A stretch of DNA of 46,542 bases from an uncultured Burkholderiales bacterium (GCA_902826305.1 CADEEH010000024.1:1-46542), one strand, 5' to 3'. Counted from the stretch's first letter, positions 8,245 through 17,527 are shown. The notes: generated by a model from the letters alone, not told the origin. Numbers and translations are program-made.

Positions 8245-9642
8245 TCAGCGCGCTTCGGTCATCCGGGCCGTCTTGATCAGTCCCAGGCGCTCGAATTCCT
8301 CGAGCTTTCGATACAGGCTCGACAGTCCGATGCCGAGTCTCTGCGCGGCGGCCCGTCGATCCTCTCCGGACTCCTCCAGCGCATGCATGATCAGATTCGC
8401 TTCGATCACACGGAGCTGGTCGCGCAGATGACCTTCTCTAGCAATCCCCGTGCCGGCGGAGGCCGTTCTCGGCGCGACCAGGGTGATCTCCGGCGGCAGG
8501 TCCGCGATCGTTATCCGATCACCATCGGCGAGGATGTGGGCACGGTTCAACACGTTCTCGACTTCGCGCACGTTGCCCGGCCAGTCGTAGGCGTACAGGA
8601 TCTCCTCGGCCGCGGGATCGAGCACGACGCGACGTCCCGACATGCCGCGGCGATCCAGCGCGCCGAGCACGTGCCGGACGAGGCCGGGCAGGTCGGAACG
8701 ACGATCACGCAGCGGCGGCAGGTGGATCCGGAACATGCTCAGGCGGAAGAACAGGTCCTCGCGGAACCGGCCCTCGCGCACCATCTGGGCGAGGTCCCGG
8801 TTGGTCGCCGCAATGACGCGGGTGTCGACCCGCCGCACCGCGTCGCTGCCGACCGCCCTCACCTCCTTCTTCTCGATCACGTGCAGCAGCTTGGTCTGCA
8901 TGTGCAGCGGCAGCTCGCCGATCTCGTCCAGGAACAGCGTCCCCCGATCGGCCTCGAGGAACAGGCCCTTGCGCACCTTGTCCGCACCGGTGAACGCACC
9001 CTTGGTGTGGCCGAAGAATTCGCTCTCGAGCAGATGCTCCGGGATCGCGCTGCAATTGACCGGGAGGAACAGCGCCGACGCGCGCTGGCTCTGTTCATGG
9101 ATCGAGCGCGCCACCGCGGACTTTCCCGTCCCGCTCTCGCCGGTGATCAGCACCGTGCTCTCGGTCGGCGCGACCTTGCGGACCAGGCGCTCGAAATCCT
9201 GCATCGCCGGGGACTGGAACTGGAACAGCGGCCCCGCACTGGCGCTGACGACCCGGCGCAGCACCCGATTCTCCTCGCGCAGTCCGCGCAGCGCCGCGAT
9301 CTGCGCCAGCCGATGCAGCACCTCCTCGTTTCGCACCGGCTTCGTGATGAAGTCGGTCGCGCCCGCCCGCAGCGCATCGACCGCCGTCTCGACGGATGCG
9401 AACGCGGTGATGATCATCAGCGTCGTCTCGGGTGAGGTCTGCCGCGCCTCGCGGACGATGTCGATGCCGTTGCCATCCGGGAGCTTCACGTCGCAGATGG
9501 CCACGTCGATGTCCCCCTGGGCGATCCGCATCCGTGCCTGGTGCGCCGTCGCCGCCTGCTCCACCGAATGGCCGGCCCGGGTCAGGTTGGACGCCAGGAC
9601 CTGCCTGATCGCGGGTTCGTCATCGATCACCAACACGTGCAT
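8245..9642 (-). CDS. NtrC-family sigma-54-dependent response regulator
   Basis: A 465-residue enhancer-binding protein. The receiver domain has D7-D8, phospho-acceptor D51 (ICDVKLPDGNG) and K101. The AAA+ domain has Walker A GESGTGKS (168-175), the sigma-54-contacting GAFTGA loop (215-220) and Walker B GTLFLDE (234-240). A Fis-type helix-turn-helix lies at the C-terminus (RRAAAQRLGIGLSSLYRKL). Phosphorylated oligomers would hydrolyse ATP to open sigma-54 promoters. The ATG directly follows the TGA of the sensor kinase gene, so the pair is co-expressed. Near-consensus -24/-12 promoters occur upstream of three cytochrome-related operons in this window, making those the obvious candidate targets. 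Confidence 0.96.
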   Translation of the reverse strand: MHVLVIDDEPAIRQVLASNLTRAGHSVEQAATAHQARMRIAQGDIDVAICDVKLPDGNGIDIVREARQTSPETTLMIITAFASVETAVDALRAGATDFITKPVRNEEVLHRLAQIAALRGLREENRVLRRVVSASAGPLFQFQSPAMQDFERLVRKVAPTESTVLITGESGTGKSAVARSIHEQSQRASALFLPVNCSAIPEHLLESEFFGHTKGAFTGADKVRKGLFLEADRGTLFLDEIGELPLHMQTKLLHVIEKKEVRAVGSDAVRRVDTRVIAATNRDLAQMVREGRFREDLFFRLSMFRIHLPPLRDRRSDLPGLVRHVLGALDRRGMSGRRVVLDPAAEEILYAYDWPGNVREVENVLNRAHILADGDRITIADLPPEITLVAPRTASAGTGIAREGHLRDQLRVIEANLIMHALEESGEDRRAAAQRLGIGLSSLYRKLEEFERLGLIKTARMTEAR

Positions 9643-11169
9643 TCAATCCTCCAGCTGGCTTGCGAACTCGGGCGGCACCGGCAGGCTGACGATGGCGGTG
9701 CAGCCTTCGCCCGGCCGCGACCGCAGTTCGATGTCGCCACCCATCGCCAGCATCAGGCGACGCGACAACGACAGGCCGATCCCGGTTCCCCGGCCCGGCG
9801 CCTTGGTCGTGAAGTATTCGTCGAACGCGTGCGCGAGCACCTCGTCCGGCATGCCTTGCCCGTTGTCGATCACGGCCACCTCGATGCGACCGCCACGCAA
9901 CGAGGTACGGATCGTGATCAGCGGCTGCCGGCCCTCGATGTCCTCGAAGGCGTCGGCCGCGTTGACCAGCAGGTTCATCAGCACCTGGGTCAGGTGGTCG
10001 GAGATCGCCTCCGTCGCGGGGAGCTGTCGGTCGAGCTCCAGCGTCAGCCTGGCGCCGTGGAACCGGCGGTCGTAGGTGATGAACGCACAGGTCCGTTCGA
10101 CGAGCGAGTTCAGATCGAGCAACTGCGGGTCGGGTGAGCCGGGCGCGGTGAAGTCGGCGATCTGCCGCGTGATCAGGGAGATGCGGCGCGCGTGTTCGAG
10201 GATCAGTTGCGGCCGGCACACCGATCCGTGCCGCGGGCACGATGCCCCCTGGCTGGTCTGCGCGATCTCCTCGGCCACGCCGGTGATCGCCGCGATCGGA
10301 TTGTTGATCTCGTGGGCGATCGCGGAGGCGAACGATCCGACGGTGGCCATCTTCTCCTTGTGCAGCTTCTCCTCACGGCTCATCGCGAGGCTGACCTCGC
10401 GGTCGCGCAGCTCGGACTGCATCCGGTTGACCGAGTTCATCAGTGCGCCGATCTCGTCGCCCCTGACCACCGGCAGCATCGGGCCCCGATAGCCGTTGAC
10501 GATCTCGATCGCGCGCCGCTGGAGCCTCTTGACGTCCCAGGCGACCCGGCTGAAGAACATCGCGACGACCGATCCGAACACGGTGAATCCGAGCAGTCCG
10601 AAGACCACCGCCACCAGCGACAGCGCGTCGAAGTTCAGTCGGTACGATTCATGCAGCGCGGCCTTGTGGATGCGCAGGCCCACGGTCTCCTCGTCGAGAT
10701 GGCGGGCGAGTTCGCGCAGCATGCTGCGCAGGTCGAGCAGCTGGCTGCGGCTGCGTTCACCGGCCAGCGAGGTCAGGTAGGGTTGAAGGCGGGCCCCGTC
10801 GATCGGGGCGTTGTCGACGAAGCGCGACAGCGCGTACAGACCCGCCTGCACCGCCTCGACGCTGAGGATCAGCAACTGCCAGTCCGGCTGTCGTTCGGTC
10901 TCGAAGTAGAACTCGTTGGCGAGCATCACCGATTGCGCCACTGTCCCGTTGACGCGTGTCAACAGCTCTTCGTGGCGATGCACGACCTCGAGCTGGTCGA
11001 CGATGCTGAGCATGTGGATGCGCTCGCGCCCGAGCAGCATCCCGATCATCAGCACATAGGCGACGAACAGGCCGACGGCGATCATCGCCTTCGTCCTCAG
11101 CCTCAGGCCGGACGGCTCACCGTCCGCCTGCCCAGCGGTGGGTGGATTCTGGTCGGCAGCGACACTCAT
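9643..11169 (-). CDS. HAMP-domain sensor histidine kinase, partner of the sigma-54 activator
   Basis: A 508-residue inner-membrane kinase. Membrane segments near residues 28-50 and 181-206 bracket a helical periplasmic sensor of about 130 residues. A HAMP region follows, then the H-box SAIAHEINNPIAAI with His near residue 286, and an ATPase domain with LVNAADAFED, VIDNGQGMP, FDEYFTTK and GTGIGLSLSR. The frame is open to 11397, but the ATG at 11169 puts the first membrane segment near the N-terminus; no strong ribosome binding site marks it. The stop codon TGA abuts the ATG of the NtrC-family regulator, so this is the cognate sensor. The periplasmic domain lacks a CXXCH, so haem is not the directly visible ligand. 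Confidence 0.92.
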   Translation of the reverse strand: MSVAADQNPPTAGQADGEPSGLRLRTKAMIAVGLFVAYVLMIGMLLGRERIHMLSIVDQLEVVHRHEELLTRVNGTVAQSVMLANEFYFETERQPDWQLLILSVEAVQAGLYALSRFVDNAPIDGARLQPYLTSLAGERSRSQLLDLRSMLRELARHLDEETVGLRIHKAALHESYRLNFDALSLVAVVFGLLGFTVFGSVVAMFFSRVAWDVKRLQRRAIEIVNGYRGPMLPVVRGDEIGALMNSVNRMQSELRDREVSLAMSREEKLHKEKMATVGSFASAIAHEINNPIAAITGVAEEIAQTSQGASCPRHGSVCRPQLILEHARRISLITRQIADFTAPGSPDPQLLDLNSLVERTCAFITYDRRFHGARLTLELDRQLPATEAISDHLTQVLMNLLVNAADAFEDIEGRQPLITIRTSLRGGRIEVAVIDNGQGMPDEVLAHAFDEYFTTKAPGRGTGIGLSLSRRLMLAMGGDIELRSRPGEGCTAIVSLPVPPEFASQLED

Positions 11170-11327
11170 CGGTGACGGCGGATTCGCTCCGATCACATCG
11201 GGGGCCGGACCCGATCGACGTTCCGTCGAGCCGACCGATCGGGCCACGTCGGCCCGTGGTGACCCGTCGCGATCGATCGGGAATGCTTCGACGCAGGCAT
11301 CACCGTCCGGGGAGCGATATCCGTGCC

Positions 11328-11343
11328 GGGATCGCTTCTTGCA
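11328..11343 (+). promoter_or_regulatory. Weaker sigma-54-like -24/-12 element
   Basis: GG (11329-11330) and GC (11341-11342) are 10 bp apart, with a full TTGCA at -12 and CG matching after the -24 GG, but the CAC of the consensus is only partly kept. It would start a transcript about 26 nt before the GTG of the Sel1 gene. Weaker than the three minus-strand sites. Confidence 0.3.
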
Positions 11344-11379
11344 TCGTTGACGCGAATCGACAGCCAACCGAAATCCCCT

Positions 11380-11964
11380 GTGACGACTCTGCGGCAAACG
11401 CAGCTGAACGCGCTCATATTCCTACTCTCGGGAGCCATTTGTCTTGCTGTGTCGGCAACCGAGTCACAGCCCCCGGCTTTGGGTGATGTGACCCGATTGC
11501 AGCAGGCGGACGAGTCGATCGACCAGGGCCGATACGTGAGGGCGATCCGGCTGCTGCGCCCGCTATCGGACCGGGGCAGTCCGGCGGCGACGAACCGCCT
11601 CGGCCAGCTGTACTACCTCGGCAAAGGCGTGCGTGCGGATGCCGACCGGGCGTTCAGATTGTTCGATCGCGCCGCACACGCCGACGACCCGGACGCGATG
11701 TTCCGGCTCGGACGCATGTACCTGCTCGGCGAGGGGCCCGCACGCAGCATGACCGACACCGATCGCCAGTCGGCGATCTGGTTCTTCGAAGCGGCGCGGC
11801 GCGGACACGCCGAAGCCCAGTATTTCCTCGCGTTGCTGTTCCTCGCCGGAACCGGCGTCGAACGCGAGCCCGACGAGGCGATCAAGTGGCTGCGACGATC
11901 CGCCGCTGCGGGTCATCCGCCGGCGATGCGGTTCCTGGAGGCGCGGCCGCAGCCGGGGCCCTGA
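11380..11964 (+). CDS. Secreted Sel1-repeat protein
   Basis: A 194-residue protein. The GTG at 11380 gives a standard signal peptide (NALIFLLSGAICLAVSATES); the frame opens at a GTG at 11323, which would add 19 residues. Four Sel1-type repeats follow, for example AATNRLGQLYYLGKGVRADA, DAMFRLGRMYLLGEG, AEAQYFLALLFLAGTGV and DEAIKWLRRSAAAGHPPAMRF. It is divergent from the kinase/activator operon and convergent with the haem-sensor gene. A periplasmic scaffold or adaptor role is inferred from the fold alone. Confidence 0.82.
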   Translation: MTTLRQTQLNALIFLLSGAICLAVSATESQPPALGDVTRLQQADESIDQGRYVRAIRLLRPLSDRGSPAATNRLGQLYYLGKGVRADADRAFRLFDRAAHADDPDAMFRLGRMYLLGEGPARSMTDTDRQSAIWFFEAARRGHAEAQYFLALLFLAGTGVEREPDEAIKWLRRSAAAGHPPAMRFLEARPQPGP

Positions 11965-11990
11965 TCGAGCAGCCGCATCAGGCGGGAAGT

Positions 11991-12010
11991 CCCGGCCGGT
12001 CACGGCCGGG
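11991..12010. terminator. Perfect GC-rich hairpin in a convergent gap (bidirectional terminator-like)
   Basis: CCCGGCCG (11991-11998) and CGGCCGGG (12003-12010) form a perfect 8-bp stem with a GTCA loop, midway between the converging ends of the Sel1 gene (11964) and the haem-sensor gene (12015). There is no T-tract, so it may act as a transcript-end stabiliser or a weak terminator for both strands. Confidence 0.55.
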
Positions 12011-12014
12011 GTGG

Positions 12015-12611
12015 TCAGGGATTCAAGGGTCGCTTGACCGTTACCGCCCCGCGGACCAGCCCCGGATCGTGGGCGGCCCCGCGGTCGAACGGATACTCGG
12101 CAGCCAGTTGCGCCTTGACCGCCTCGGACAACGTGGCCGGCGGACCGTGGCAGGTCGCACAGACCGGCTCGGCGGGCAGCGCGCGCAGATAACGGAAGAA
12201 TCGACCGGCCGGCTCCTCGACGATTTCGGCCACTTCCATCCCGTCGGCCTTCTCGCCCCGGGTGGCGCGCTCCTCGAAACGGAGCAGCGCCGCCTGCTCC
12301 CACGCGTCGGGAACGCCCAGCGCCGCATTGCGGGTACGCAGGCTGACCCGGGACACCTTCCAGCCGGTCCGCCGCGACATCGCCGACGTCAGTTCCGGCA
12401 CCGAGTACTTGCAGACGACGATCCCCTTGAGCGGACCGCTGGTCTCGAGCGCCTGCACCAGTTCACCCTTGATCATCGCGATCAGCGAGTCGGCCGCCCG
12501 GCGCGCTTCGACGGTCAGCGCGGGCACCGATTCGGCCGTGGACAACGCCGGCAGACAGCAGGTGGCGGCCGCGACCGTGACCGGGAGCAGCAGTCGTTTC
12601 AGCGCGGTCAT
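12015..12611 (-). CDS. Secreted single-haem sensor-domain protein (DUF3365/Tll0287-like)
   Basis: A 198-residue protein with a signal peptide (about residues 1-27, ending STAES) and one CATCH haem c motif at about residues 151-155. The layout (helical N-terminus, VCKYSVPELTSAMSRRTGWKVSRVSLRTRN, WEQAALLRFEE, FRYLRALPAEPVCATCHG) matches the DUF3365 family of PAS-like haem c sensors. It would sit in the periplasm and respond to redox state or a gas ligand (inference). It is a free-standing domain here, not fused to a kinase, and lies between the sensor kinase locus and the ccm genes. The ATG at 12611 was chosen over one at 12650 because it gives a clean signal peptide. Confidence 0.87.
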   Translation of the reverse strand: MTALKRLLLPVTVAAATCCLPALSTAESVPALTVEARRAADSLIAMIKGELVQALETSGPLKGIVVCKYSVPELTSAMSRRTGWKVSRVSLRTRNAALGVPDAWEQAALLRFEERATRGEKADGMEVAEIVEEPAGRFFRYLRALPAEPVCATCHGPPATLSEAVKAQLAAEYPFDRGAAHDPGLVRGAVTVKRPLNP

Positions 12612-12730
12612 GCGTCGGTCCGTGGTCAGTGGCAGGTGGGTGTTCGGCATTATCGGGCCCGGCCTTTCCCGGATTCAAGAAGGATTCCCGGAAGCGGCAA
12701 GAATCATGGGGGACACGTCCGGTGCATGGG

Positions 12731-13963
12731 TCACTCGATCAGGCGGGAGATCTCGACCACCACGTCGCGTGCACCCGCGGCCACCGGCGCGCTGGCGCCT
12801 TCGAGGTCACCGGCGCGCGGCTCGGCCGAACCGCTGCGCGAGATCCGGGCGGTGACCACGATCCGGCTCGCGGACGCGATCGTGTGCCGTTGATCCATGG
12901 CCATCGATTCGTCGAGCCGGAACGACAGCGGCAGATCACCCGCACGCCGCCGAAGCACCGCCAGTGGCATCCGCGGGCCGTCGACCGCACGCGCGAAGAC
13001 CAGCAGCGTGTCCTCGGCGGACATCCGCTGCACCAGCCCGGAGGCCAGCCTGACCGTCCCGCTGATCTCGGCCAACGGCCGCGAGTCGCTCACCGTGCCC
13101 GCAGGGCCCGGCGACTGACGCGCCCGGTCGATGCTCGCCCGGAGCGAGCGCTCGAAGTCGGACCCTGGCGACACCAGCGGAAGCAGCCGTTCCCAGTAGC
13201 CGATCGCGGCGCGCGGGTCCGACCGCTCGATCGCCGCCGACGCGGCGAGCGCGAGCGCCTTCGGGTGTCGCGGATCGAGTGACAACGCGCGTTCGATCGC
13301 GGTGATCGGTTCGCCGCCGAACCGCCTGCCTTGCAGCAGCGCGGTCACGTCGGCGAGATCCGCCCACGCCTGCGCATCACGGGGCCTCAGGTCGACGATC
13401 CGGCGCTGCGCCTGCTCGGCCTGGCGATACTCGCCGAGCGCCAGCGTGGAACGGGCGAGCATCGACCATCCTTCGACGTCGTCGACATCGGCCTGCAGAC
13501 GCGCCTGCAGGCGCGCGATCATCGAGCGCAACTGGGTCTCGCTGGTCGGATGACCGTCCGTGCGCGCGCTGGCCGGCGGCGCGGGCGACAACGCGCCGGT
13601 GTCGCCCAGGTGCAGGTACAGCAATCCACCGGCCAGCGGCACACCCAGCAGCAAGGCGGCGGCCAGCGGCCACGATCGTCGAGGCGCGTCGGCGAGCCGC
13701 GGCGATTCGCTTCGCTCCGCCTCGTCGAGCATCCGGCGTTGCAGCTCCACGCGCGACTGCACCAGCGTCGCGCCGTCGATTCCACCGTCGCGCGCCTCCT
13801 GTTCGATCGTGCGCAAGTCCTCGGCCAGCCAGGCCAGACTCGTCGCAGCCGCATCCGGCACGGCCCCCGGCGCAGCGGAGCGGTCGCGCGACAGCAGCGG
13901 ATGCAGGATCCACGTCAGCGCGGCGAACGTCACCAGGACGATGACCAGCACGAACGTGATCAT
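12731..13963 (-). CDS. ccmI: Cytochrome c maturation protein CcmI
   Basis: A 410-residue apocytochrome c chaperone. It has an N-terminal membrane helix (MITFVLVIVLVTFAALTWIL), a cytoplasmic loop with a Leu-rich coiled segment, a second helix near residues 97-117 (PLAAALLLGVPLAGGLLYL), then periplasmic TPR repeats. The C-terminal domain has the usual SGTVRLASGL, LLVFARAVDGPRMPLAVLR and MAMDQRHTIASASRIVVTARISRSG. The family hands apocytochromes to the CcmF/CcmH haem ligase. The start overlaps the ccmH stop by ATGA. It is the last gene of the ccmC-D-F-H-I operon, and about 120 bp separate it from the haem-sensor gene. Confidence 0.94.
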   Translation of the reverse strand: MITFVLVIVLVTFAALTWILHPLLSRDRSAAPGAVPDAAATSLAWLAEDLRTIEQEARDGGIDGATLVQSRVELQRRMLDEAERSESPRLADAPRRSWPLAAALLLGVPLAGGLLYLHLGDTGALSPAPPASARTDGHPTSETQLRSMIARLQARLQADVDDVEGWSMLARSTLALGEYRQAEQAQRRIVDLRPRDAQAWADLADVTALLQGRRFGGEPITAIERALSLDPRHPKALALAASAAIERSDPRAAIGYWERLLPLVSPGSDFERSLRASIDRARQSPGPAGTVSDSRPLAEISGTVRLASGLVQRMSAEDTLLVFARAVDGPRMPLAVLRRRAGDLPLSFRLDESMAMDQRHTIASASRIVVTARISRSGSAEPRAGDLEGASAPVAAGARDVVVEISRLIE

Positions 13964-14541
13964 CGTCGCTGCGCCTGGGCGTCGTCAGAGGCCATCAGGC
14001 GGGCGAGCCGCTCGCGTTCGCCGGTGTCGAGCGCCGCAGGCCGGCTGTTGTCGTACGACCGGCGACGGAGCACCAGTGCCACCGCCACCGCGGCGACCAG
14101 TGCGAAGCCGGCCGGTCCGAACCACAGCGGGATGGTGTGCGTGCGCAGCGGCGGCTTGTAGAGCACGAAGTCGCCGTAGCGCGCCACCATGTAGTCGATC
14201 ACCGACCGTTCGCTGCCGCCCCGGGCGAGCTGTTCGCGGATCTGGTTCTTCAGGTCGATCGCCAGTTCGGCATGTGAGTCCGCGATCGTCTGGTTCTGAC
14301 AGACCAGGCAACGCAGGACCGAGGCGATCCGCTCGACACGCTGCTCGAGTGCGGCATTGCGTGAAGCCGGCGGACTGCCGGTGGTTTCCTGCGCCACGGC
14401 CGCGCCCAGCACGAGCATCAGCGCACCGATCGCCGCGAGCCGGCGCGCCGTGCCGGCAGCGCGTGGGATCCCATCCTCCCCTCGCGGCCGGAAACCCGCC
14501 CGCGAACCCTCCCGCACGTGACGGCCTGGACGCGGTGACAT
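13960..14541 (-). CDS. ccmH: Cytochrome c maturation protein CcmH
   Basis: A 193-residue thiol-reductase partner of the haem ligase. A signal/anchor segment (about residues 33-52) is followed by the conserved LRCLVCQNQTIADS with the redox pair C78 and C81, then the three-helix family signature DLKNQIREQLARG and VARYGDFVLYKPPL, and a C-terminal membrane helix (FGPAGFALVAAVAVALVL). It reduces the apocytochrome CXXCH disulfide before haem attachment. The start overlaps the ccmF stop as TGATG. The thioredoxin-like ccmG, usually between ccmF and ccmH, is absent here. Confidence 0.95.
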   Translation of the reverse strand: MSPRPGRHVREGSRAGFRPRGEDGIPRAAGTARRLAAIGALMLVLGAAVAQETTGSPPASRNAALEQRVERIASVLRCLVCQNQTIADSHAELAIDLKNQIREQLARGGSERSVIDYMVARYGDFVLYKPPLRTHTIPLWFGPAGFALVAAVAVALVLRRRSYDNSRPAALDTGERERLARLMASDDAQAQRR

Positions 14542-16517
14542 CAGCCCGCCGCCGATGGTGCCGGCGTCGCGTCGACCAGCACCCGTTGTGCGCGCGACGC
14601 GACGCGGTAGCGACGATCCGTGCAGGCGAGCACCCCGCCGACGACCATCACGACACATCCGCCCCAGATCCAGCCGATCAGCGGCTTGTGCTGGATCCTG
14701 ACCAGCCACTGGTCCGAGCCGACCATTTCTCCCAGTGCGACATAGAGGTGACGTGTCAGTGTCGCGTCGATCGCGGCCTCGGTCATCGGCATGCCCGAGG
14801 CCTTGTACAGACGTTTCTCGGGATGCAGCACCGAAGCCGGCTGCTGATCGCGGAGAACCCGCACGGTCGCCCGGGCGGCCAGGTAGTTCGGGCCGTTGAC
14901 CTCGCCGATCGACTCGAACAGGAAGTCGAAGCCGGCGAGCCGCCCCTGTTCACCGGCCCGCAACGGCACCTCGGCCGTTGTCTCGTAGGTCCGCGACACC
15001 GTGACTCCGAGGACGAAGGCGGCCAGGCCGACGTGGGCGACGATCATGCCGACGAACGCCCGCGGCAGGACCTCGGGCCAGCGCGCCGGCGGACGACTGC
15101 GCAGGCGCGGCAGGATCGCGAGCCCGGCGCCGGCGAATATCGACCCGGCGAGCCCGAGGCCCAGCGCCGTCATCGCGCCGCCATTACCGGTCGCGACCGG
15201 AACGACGAGTGCACCCGCGGCGACGAGCAGCAATGGCGATCGCAGCCGGCGCCACAGCGGCGCCGCCGGCTCGGCGCGCCAGCGCAGCAACGGACCGATG
15301 CCGGTCAGCAGCACCACCGGCACCATCAGCGGCACGAAGACCGCCTCGAAGTACGGCGGACCCACCGACAGCTTGCCCAGGCCCAGCGCATCGACCACGA
15401 GCGGATACAACGTGCCCAGCATCACCGCGCCGAGGGCCGCGAACAGCAGCGCGTTGTTGACCAGCAACGCGGCCTCGCGCGACACGGGGTGGAAGCGTGC
15501 GTCACCCGCCAGCCGCGGCGCACGCCACGCGAAGAGCAGCAGCGACGCACCGATCACCAGCGTCAGGTAGGCGAGGATGAACACCCCCCGGCGCGGGTCG
15601 GTCGCGAACGCGTGCACCGAAGTCAGCACACCCGAGCGGACGAGGAACGTGCCCATCAGACTCAGGCCGAACACACAGATGCCGAGCAATACGGTCCAGC
15701 TCTTGAACAACCCGCGCTTCTCGGTCACCGCGAGTGAATGGATCAGTGCCGTGCCGGCGAGCCACGGCATGAACGAGGCGTTTTCGACCGGATCCCAGAA
15801 CCACCAGCCTCCCCATCCCAGTTCGTAGTAGGCCCAGAAGCTGCCGAGTGCGATCCCGGCGGTGAGACAGGCCCAGGCCGCGGTCGTCCACGGGCGGGTC
15901 CATCGGGTCCAGGCGGCATCGAGCCGGCCCTCGAGCAGCGCCGCGATCGAGAATGCGAACACCACCGAGAAGCCGACATAACCCATGTACAGCAGCGGCG
16001 GATGGAAGATCATCCCCGGGTCCTGCAGCAGCGGGTTCAGTTCACGCCCTTCGGTGGGCGCCGGGAACACGCGCAGGAACGGGTTGGAGGCGAACAGGAT
16101 GAACGCGAGCAGCCCGGCCGCGACGATGCCGAGCACCCCCAGCACACGGGCGACCAGCGTCGGCGGCAGTCGCCGGGCCGCGAATGCAACCGCATTGCTC
16201 CAGCCGCAGAGCATCAGCATCCACAGCAGCATCGACCCCTCGTGGCCGCCCCAGATCGCCGCGAGGCGATACTCGAGCGGCAACCCGGTGTTCGAATGGC
16301 CAGCCACGTAGCGCACCGAGAAGTCGTTGCCGGCGAACGCCCAGCCGAGCGCGGCGAACGATGCCACGACGAGCAACGCCTGGGCTTGTGCCGCCGGCGC
16401 GGCGATCGCCATCCAACGCGGCTTGCCGCGCGCCGCGCCGACCAGTGGCACGACCGCCTGGACCAGCGCGATGCAGAAGGCCAGGATCAACGCGAAGTGT
16501 CCGGCTTCGGCGATCAC
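14541..16517 (-). CDS. ccmF: Cytochrome c haem lyase subunit CcmF
   Basis: A 658-residue polytopic membrane protein, normal length for CcmF. It shows WGGHEGSMLLWMLML (89-103), the FHPPLLYMGYVG histidine block (H172) and the WWD haem-binding domain WGGWWFWDPVENASF (235-249). A large periplasmic domain is found toward the C-terminus before a final membrane helix. CcmF transfers haem to apocytochromes together with CcmH and CcmI. It overlaps ccmD (ATGA) and ccmH (TGATG). It could be a paralogue dedicated to unusual cytochromes, as NrfE is in the nitrite reductase system, because ccmA, B, E and G are missing around it. Confidence 0.96.
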   Translation of the reverse strand: MIAEAGHFALILAFCIALVQAVVPLVGAARGKPRWMAIAAPAAQAQALLVVASFAALGWAFAGNDFSVRYVAGHSNTGLPLEYRLAAIWGGHEGSMLLWMLMLCGWSNAVAFAARRLPPTLVARVLGVLGIVAAGLLAFILFASNPFLRVFPAPTEGRELNPLLQDPGMIFHPPLLYMGYVGFSVVFAFSIAALLEGRLDAAWTRWTRPWTTAAWACLTAGIALGSFWAYYELGWGGWWFWDPVENASFMPWLAGTALIHSLAVTEKRGLFKSWTVLLGICVFGLSLMGTFLVRSGVLTSVHAFATDPRRGVFILAYLTLVIGASLLLFAWRAPRLAGDARFHPVSREAALLVNNALLFAALGAVMLGTLYPLVVDALGLGKLSVGPPYFEAVFVPLMVPVVLLTGIGPLLRWRAEPAAPLWRRLRSPLLLVAAGALVVPVATGNGGAMTALGLGLAGSIFAGAGLAILPRLRSRPPARWPEVLPRAFVGMIVAHVGLAAFVLGVTVSRTYETTAEVPLRAGEQGRLAGFDFLFESIGEVNGPNYLAARATVRVLRDQQPASVLHPEKRLYKASGMPMTEAAIDATLTRHLYVALGEMVGSDQWLVRIQHKPLIGWIWGGCVVMVVGGVLACTDRRYRVASRAQRVLVDATPAPSAAG

Positions 16518-16726
16518 GGTGCCTGGTCCGCGGTTTGCGCCGGCGGCGGGTCATGCGCGTCGGCGGTGGCCGGATCTTCGTTCAGGAAACGCCGGATGTT
16601 CCGGCTGCGCAACGCGACCAGCAGGGTCTCGATCACCAGCACGCCGGCGGTCACCACGTAGGCGGCCCAGACGTAGATCACATGGCCGCCGAGCGCCGAC
16701 CACTCGGCCCATCCGCCCCAGTTCAT
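16514..16726 (-). CDS. ccmD: Haem exporter small subunit CcmD
   Basis: A 70-residue single-helix protein. The features are an N-terminal WGGWAEWSALGGHVIYVWAAY with the conserved aromatic/His segment, a membrane helix (VVTAGVLVIETLLVAL), a basic cytoplasmic stretch (RSRNIRRF) and a variable tail. CcmD stabilises CcmC and releases the haem-loaded CcmE. It overlaps the upstream ccmC stop and the downstream ccmF start by ATGA. Its presence here without a ccmE in the same operon is odd. Confidence 0.9.
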   Translation of the reverse strand: MNWGGWAEWSALGGHVIYVWAAYVVTAGVLVIETLLVALRSRNIRRFLNEDPATADAHDPPPAQTADQAP

Positions 16727-17511
16727 CCGTGCCTCGCCGGCTGGCCGACGGCCCAGGTCGACTGCCGTTGCGCTTCGAGGATCAGCGCACGCAGTCGCCA
16801 CAGCACGATCGCCACGCTGTAGGCCCAGAAGCCGAACGCGGTCACCAGCATGCCCGCGTGCATCGTGGTGCCGGCGCGAAGCGAGTCGGCGACCGGGCGC
16901 CAGGCGGGCGCCCCGAGCCCGACCGGCGCGGGTACCCACGACTGGACCGCCAGTGCGAGCAGCAGACCCGCCACGGCGAGCGACGCGCCGAGCCGATCGG
17001 CCAGGGGACCGCTGTCCAGCAACGTCTGCACGAGCAGCCACGCGACCTGGCAGGCGACCAGCACCGCGATCGCACATACCCGGGGGTCCCAGGTCCACCA
17101 GGTGCCGCTGGCCGGCTTGCCACCGAGCGAGCCGGTCCAGATCGCGAGAAAGCCGAAGATCGCCCCGGTCGGCACCACGGCACGCGCGGCCATCGTCGCC
17201 AGTTGCTGCCGCGTCCACCAGCCGAGCGCCGACCAGAACAGGAAGGCGAGGTACAACACGACCGCGACCCACAACGCGGGCAGATGCAGATACACGATGC
17301 GCAGCGAGTCCAGTGCCGTCTGTCGCGCCGGATCGGCGAAGAATCCGATCGCGAGCCCGGACACGCAGGACACGGTGGCGATCGCGGCGAACGCGGGCAC
17401 CAGGCGTCCCGCCTCGGCATGCACGGCGGCCGGTGTCAGGCCGGACGTCCGCGCGGTGGCAGGTCCCGCGGCGGGGCGTCGAGGCGGAGAAGGCGAGCGG
17501 TACGCACTCAT
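16723..17511 (-). CDS. ccmC: Haem handling protein CcmC
   Basis: A 262-residue protein with six predicted membrane helices, slightly longer than typical because of a Pro/Arg/Ala-rich N-terminal tail of about 35 residues. Family signatures are RIVYLHLPALWVAV with the first haem-axial His (about 76), the WWD core GTWWTWDPRVCA (about 136-147) and HAGMLVTAFGFWAY with the second His. CcmC loads haem onto CcmE in System I. The ATG at 17511 has no clear ribosome binding site. A near-perfect sigma-54 promoter starts only about 17 bp upstream and would give a transcript with a leader of about 5 nt, so either the message is nearly leaderless or translation starts further in. Confidence 0.93.
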   Translation of the reverse strand: MSAYRSPSPPRRPAAGPATARTSGLTPAAVHAEAGRLVPAFAAIATVSCVSGLAIGFFADPARQTALDSLRIVYLHLPALWVAVVLYLAFLFWSALGWWTRQQLATMAARAVVPTGAIFGFLAIWTGSLGGKPASGTWWTWDPRVCAIAVLVACQVAWLLVQTLLDSGPLADRLGASLAVAGLLLALAVQSWVPAPVGLGAPAWRPVADSLRAGTTMHAGMLVTAFGFWAYSVAIVLWRLRALILEAQRQSTWAVGQPARHG

Positions 17512-17527
17512 GGATCGATTCTGTCGA

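Noticed and set aside
9643-11397. N-terminal extension of the HAMP kinase from 11397
   Set aside because: The first 76 residues are Arg/Pro/Asp-rich with no domain, and the ATG at 11169 gives a normal membrane-anchored sensor kinase.
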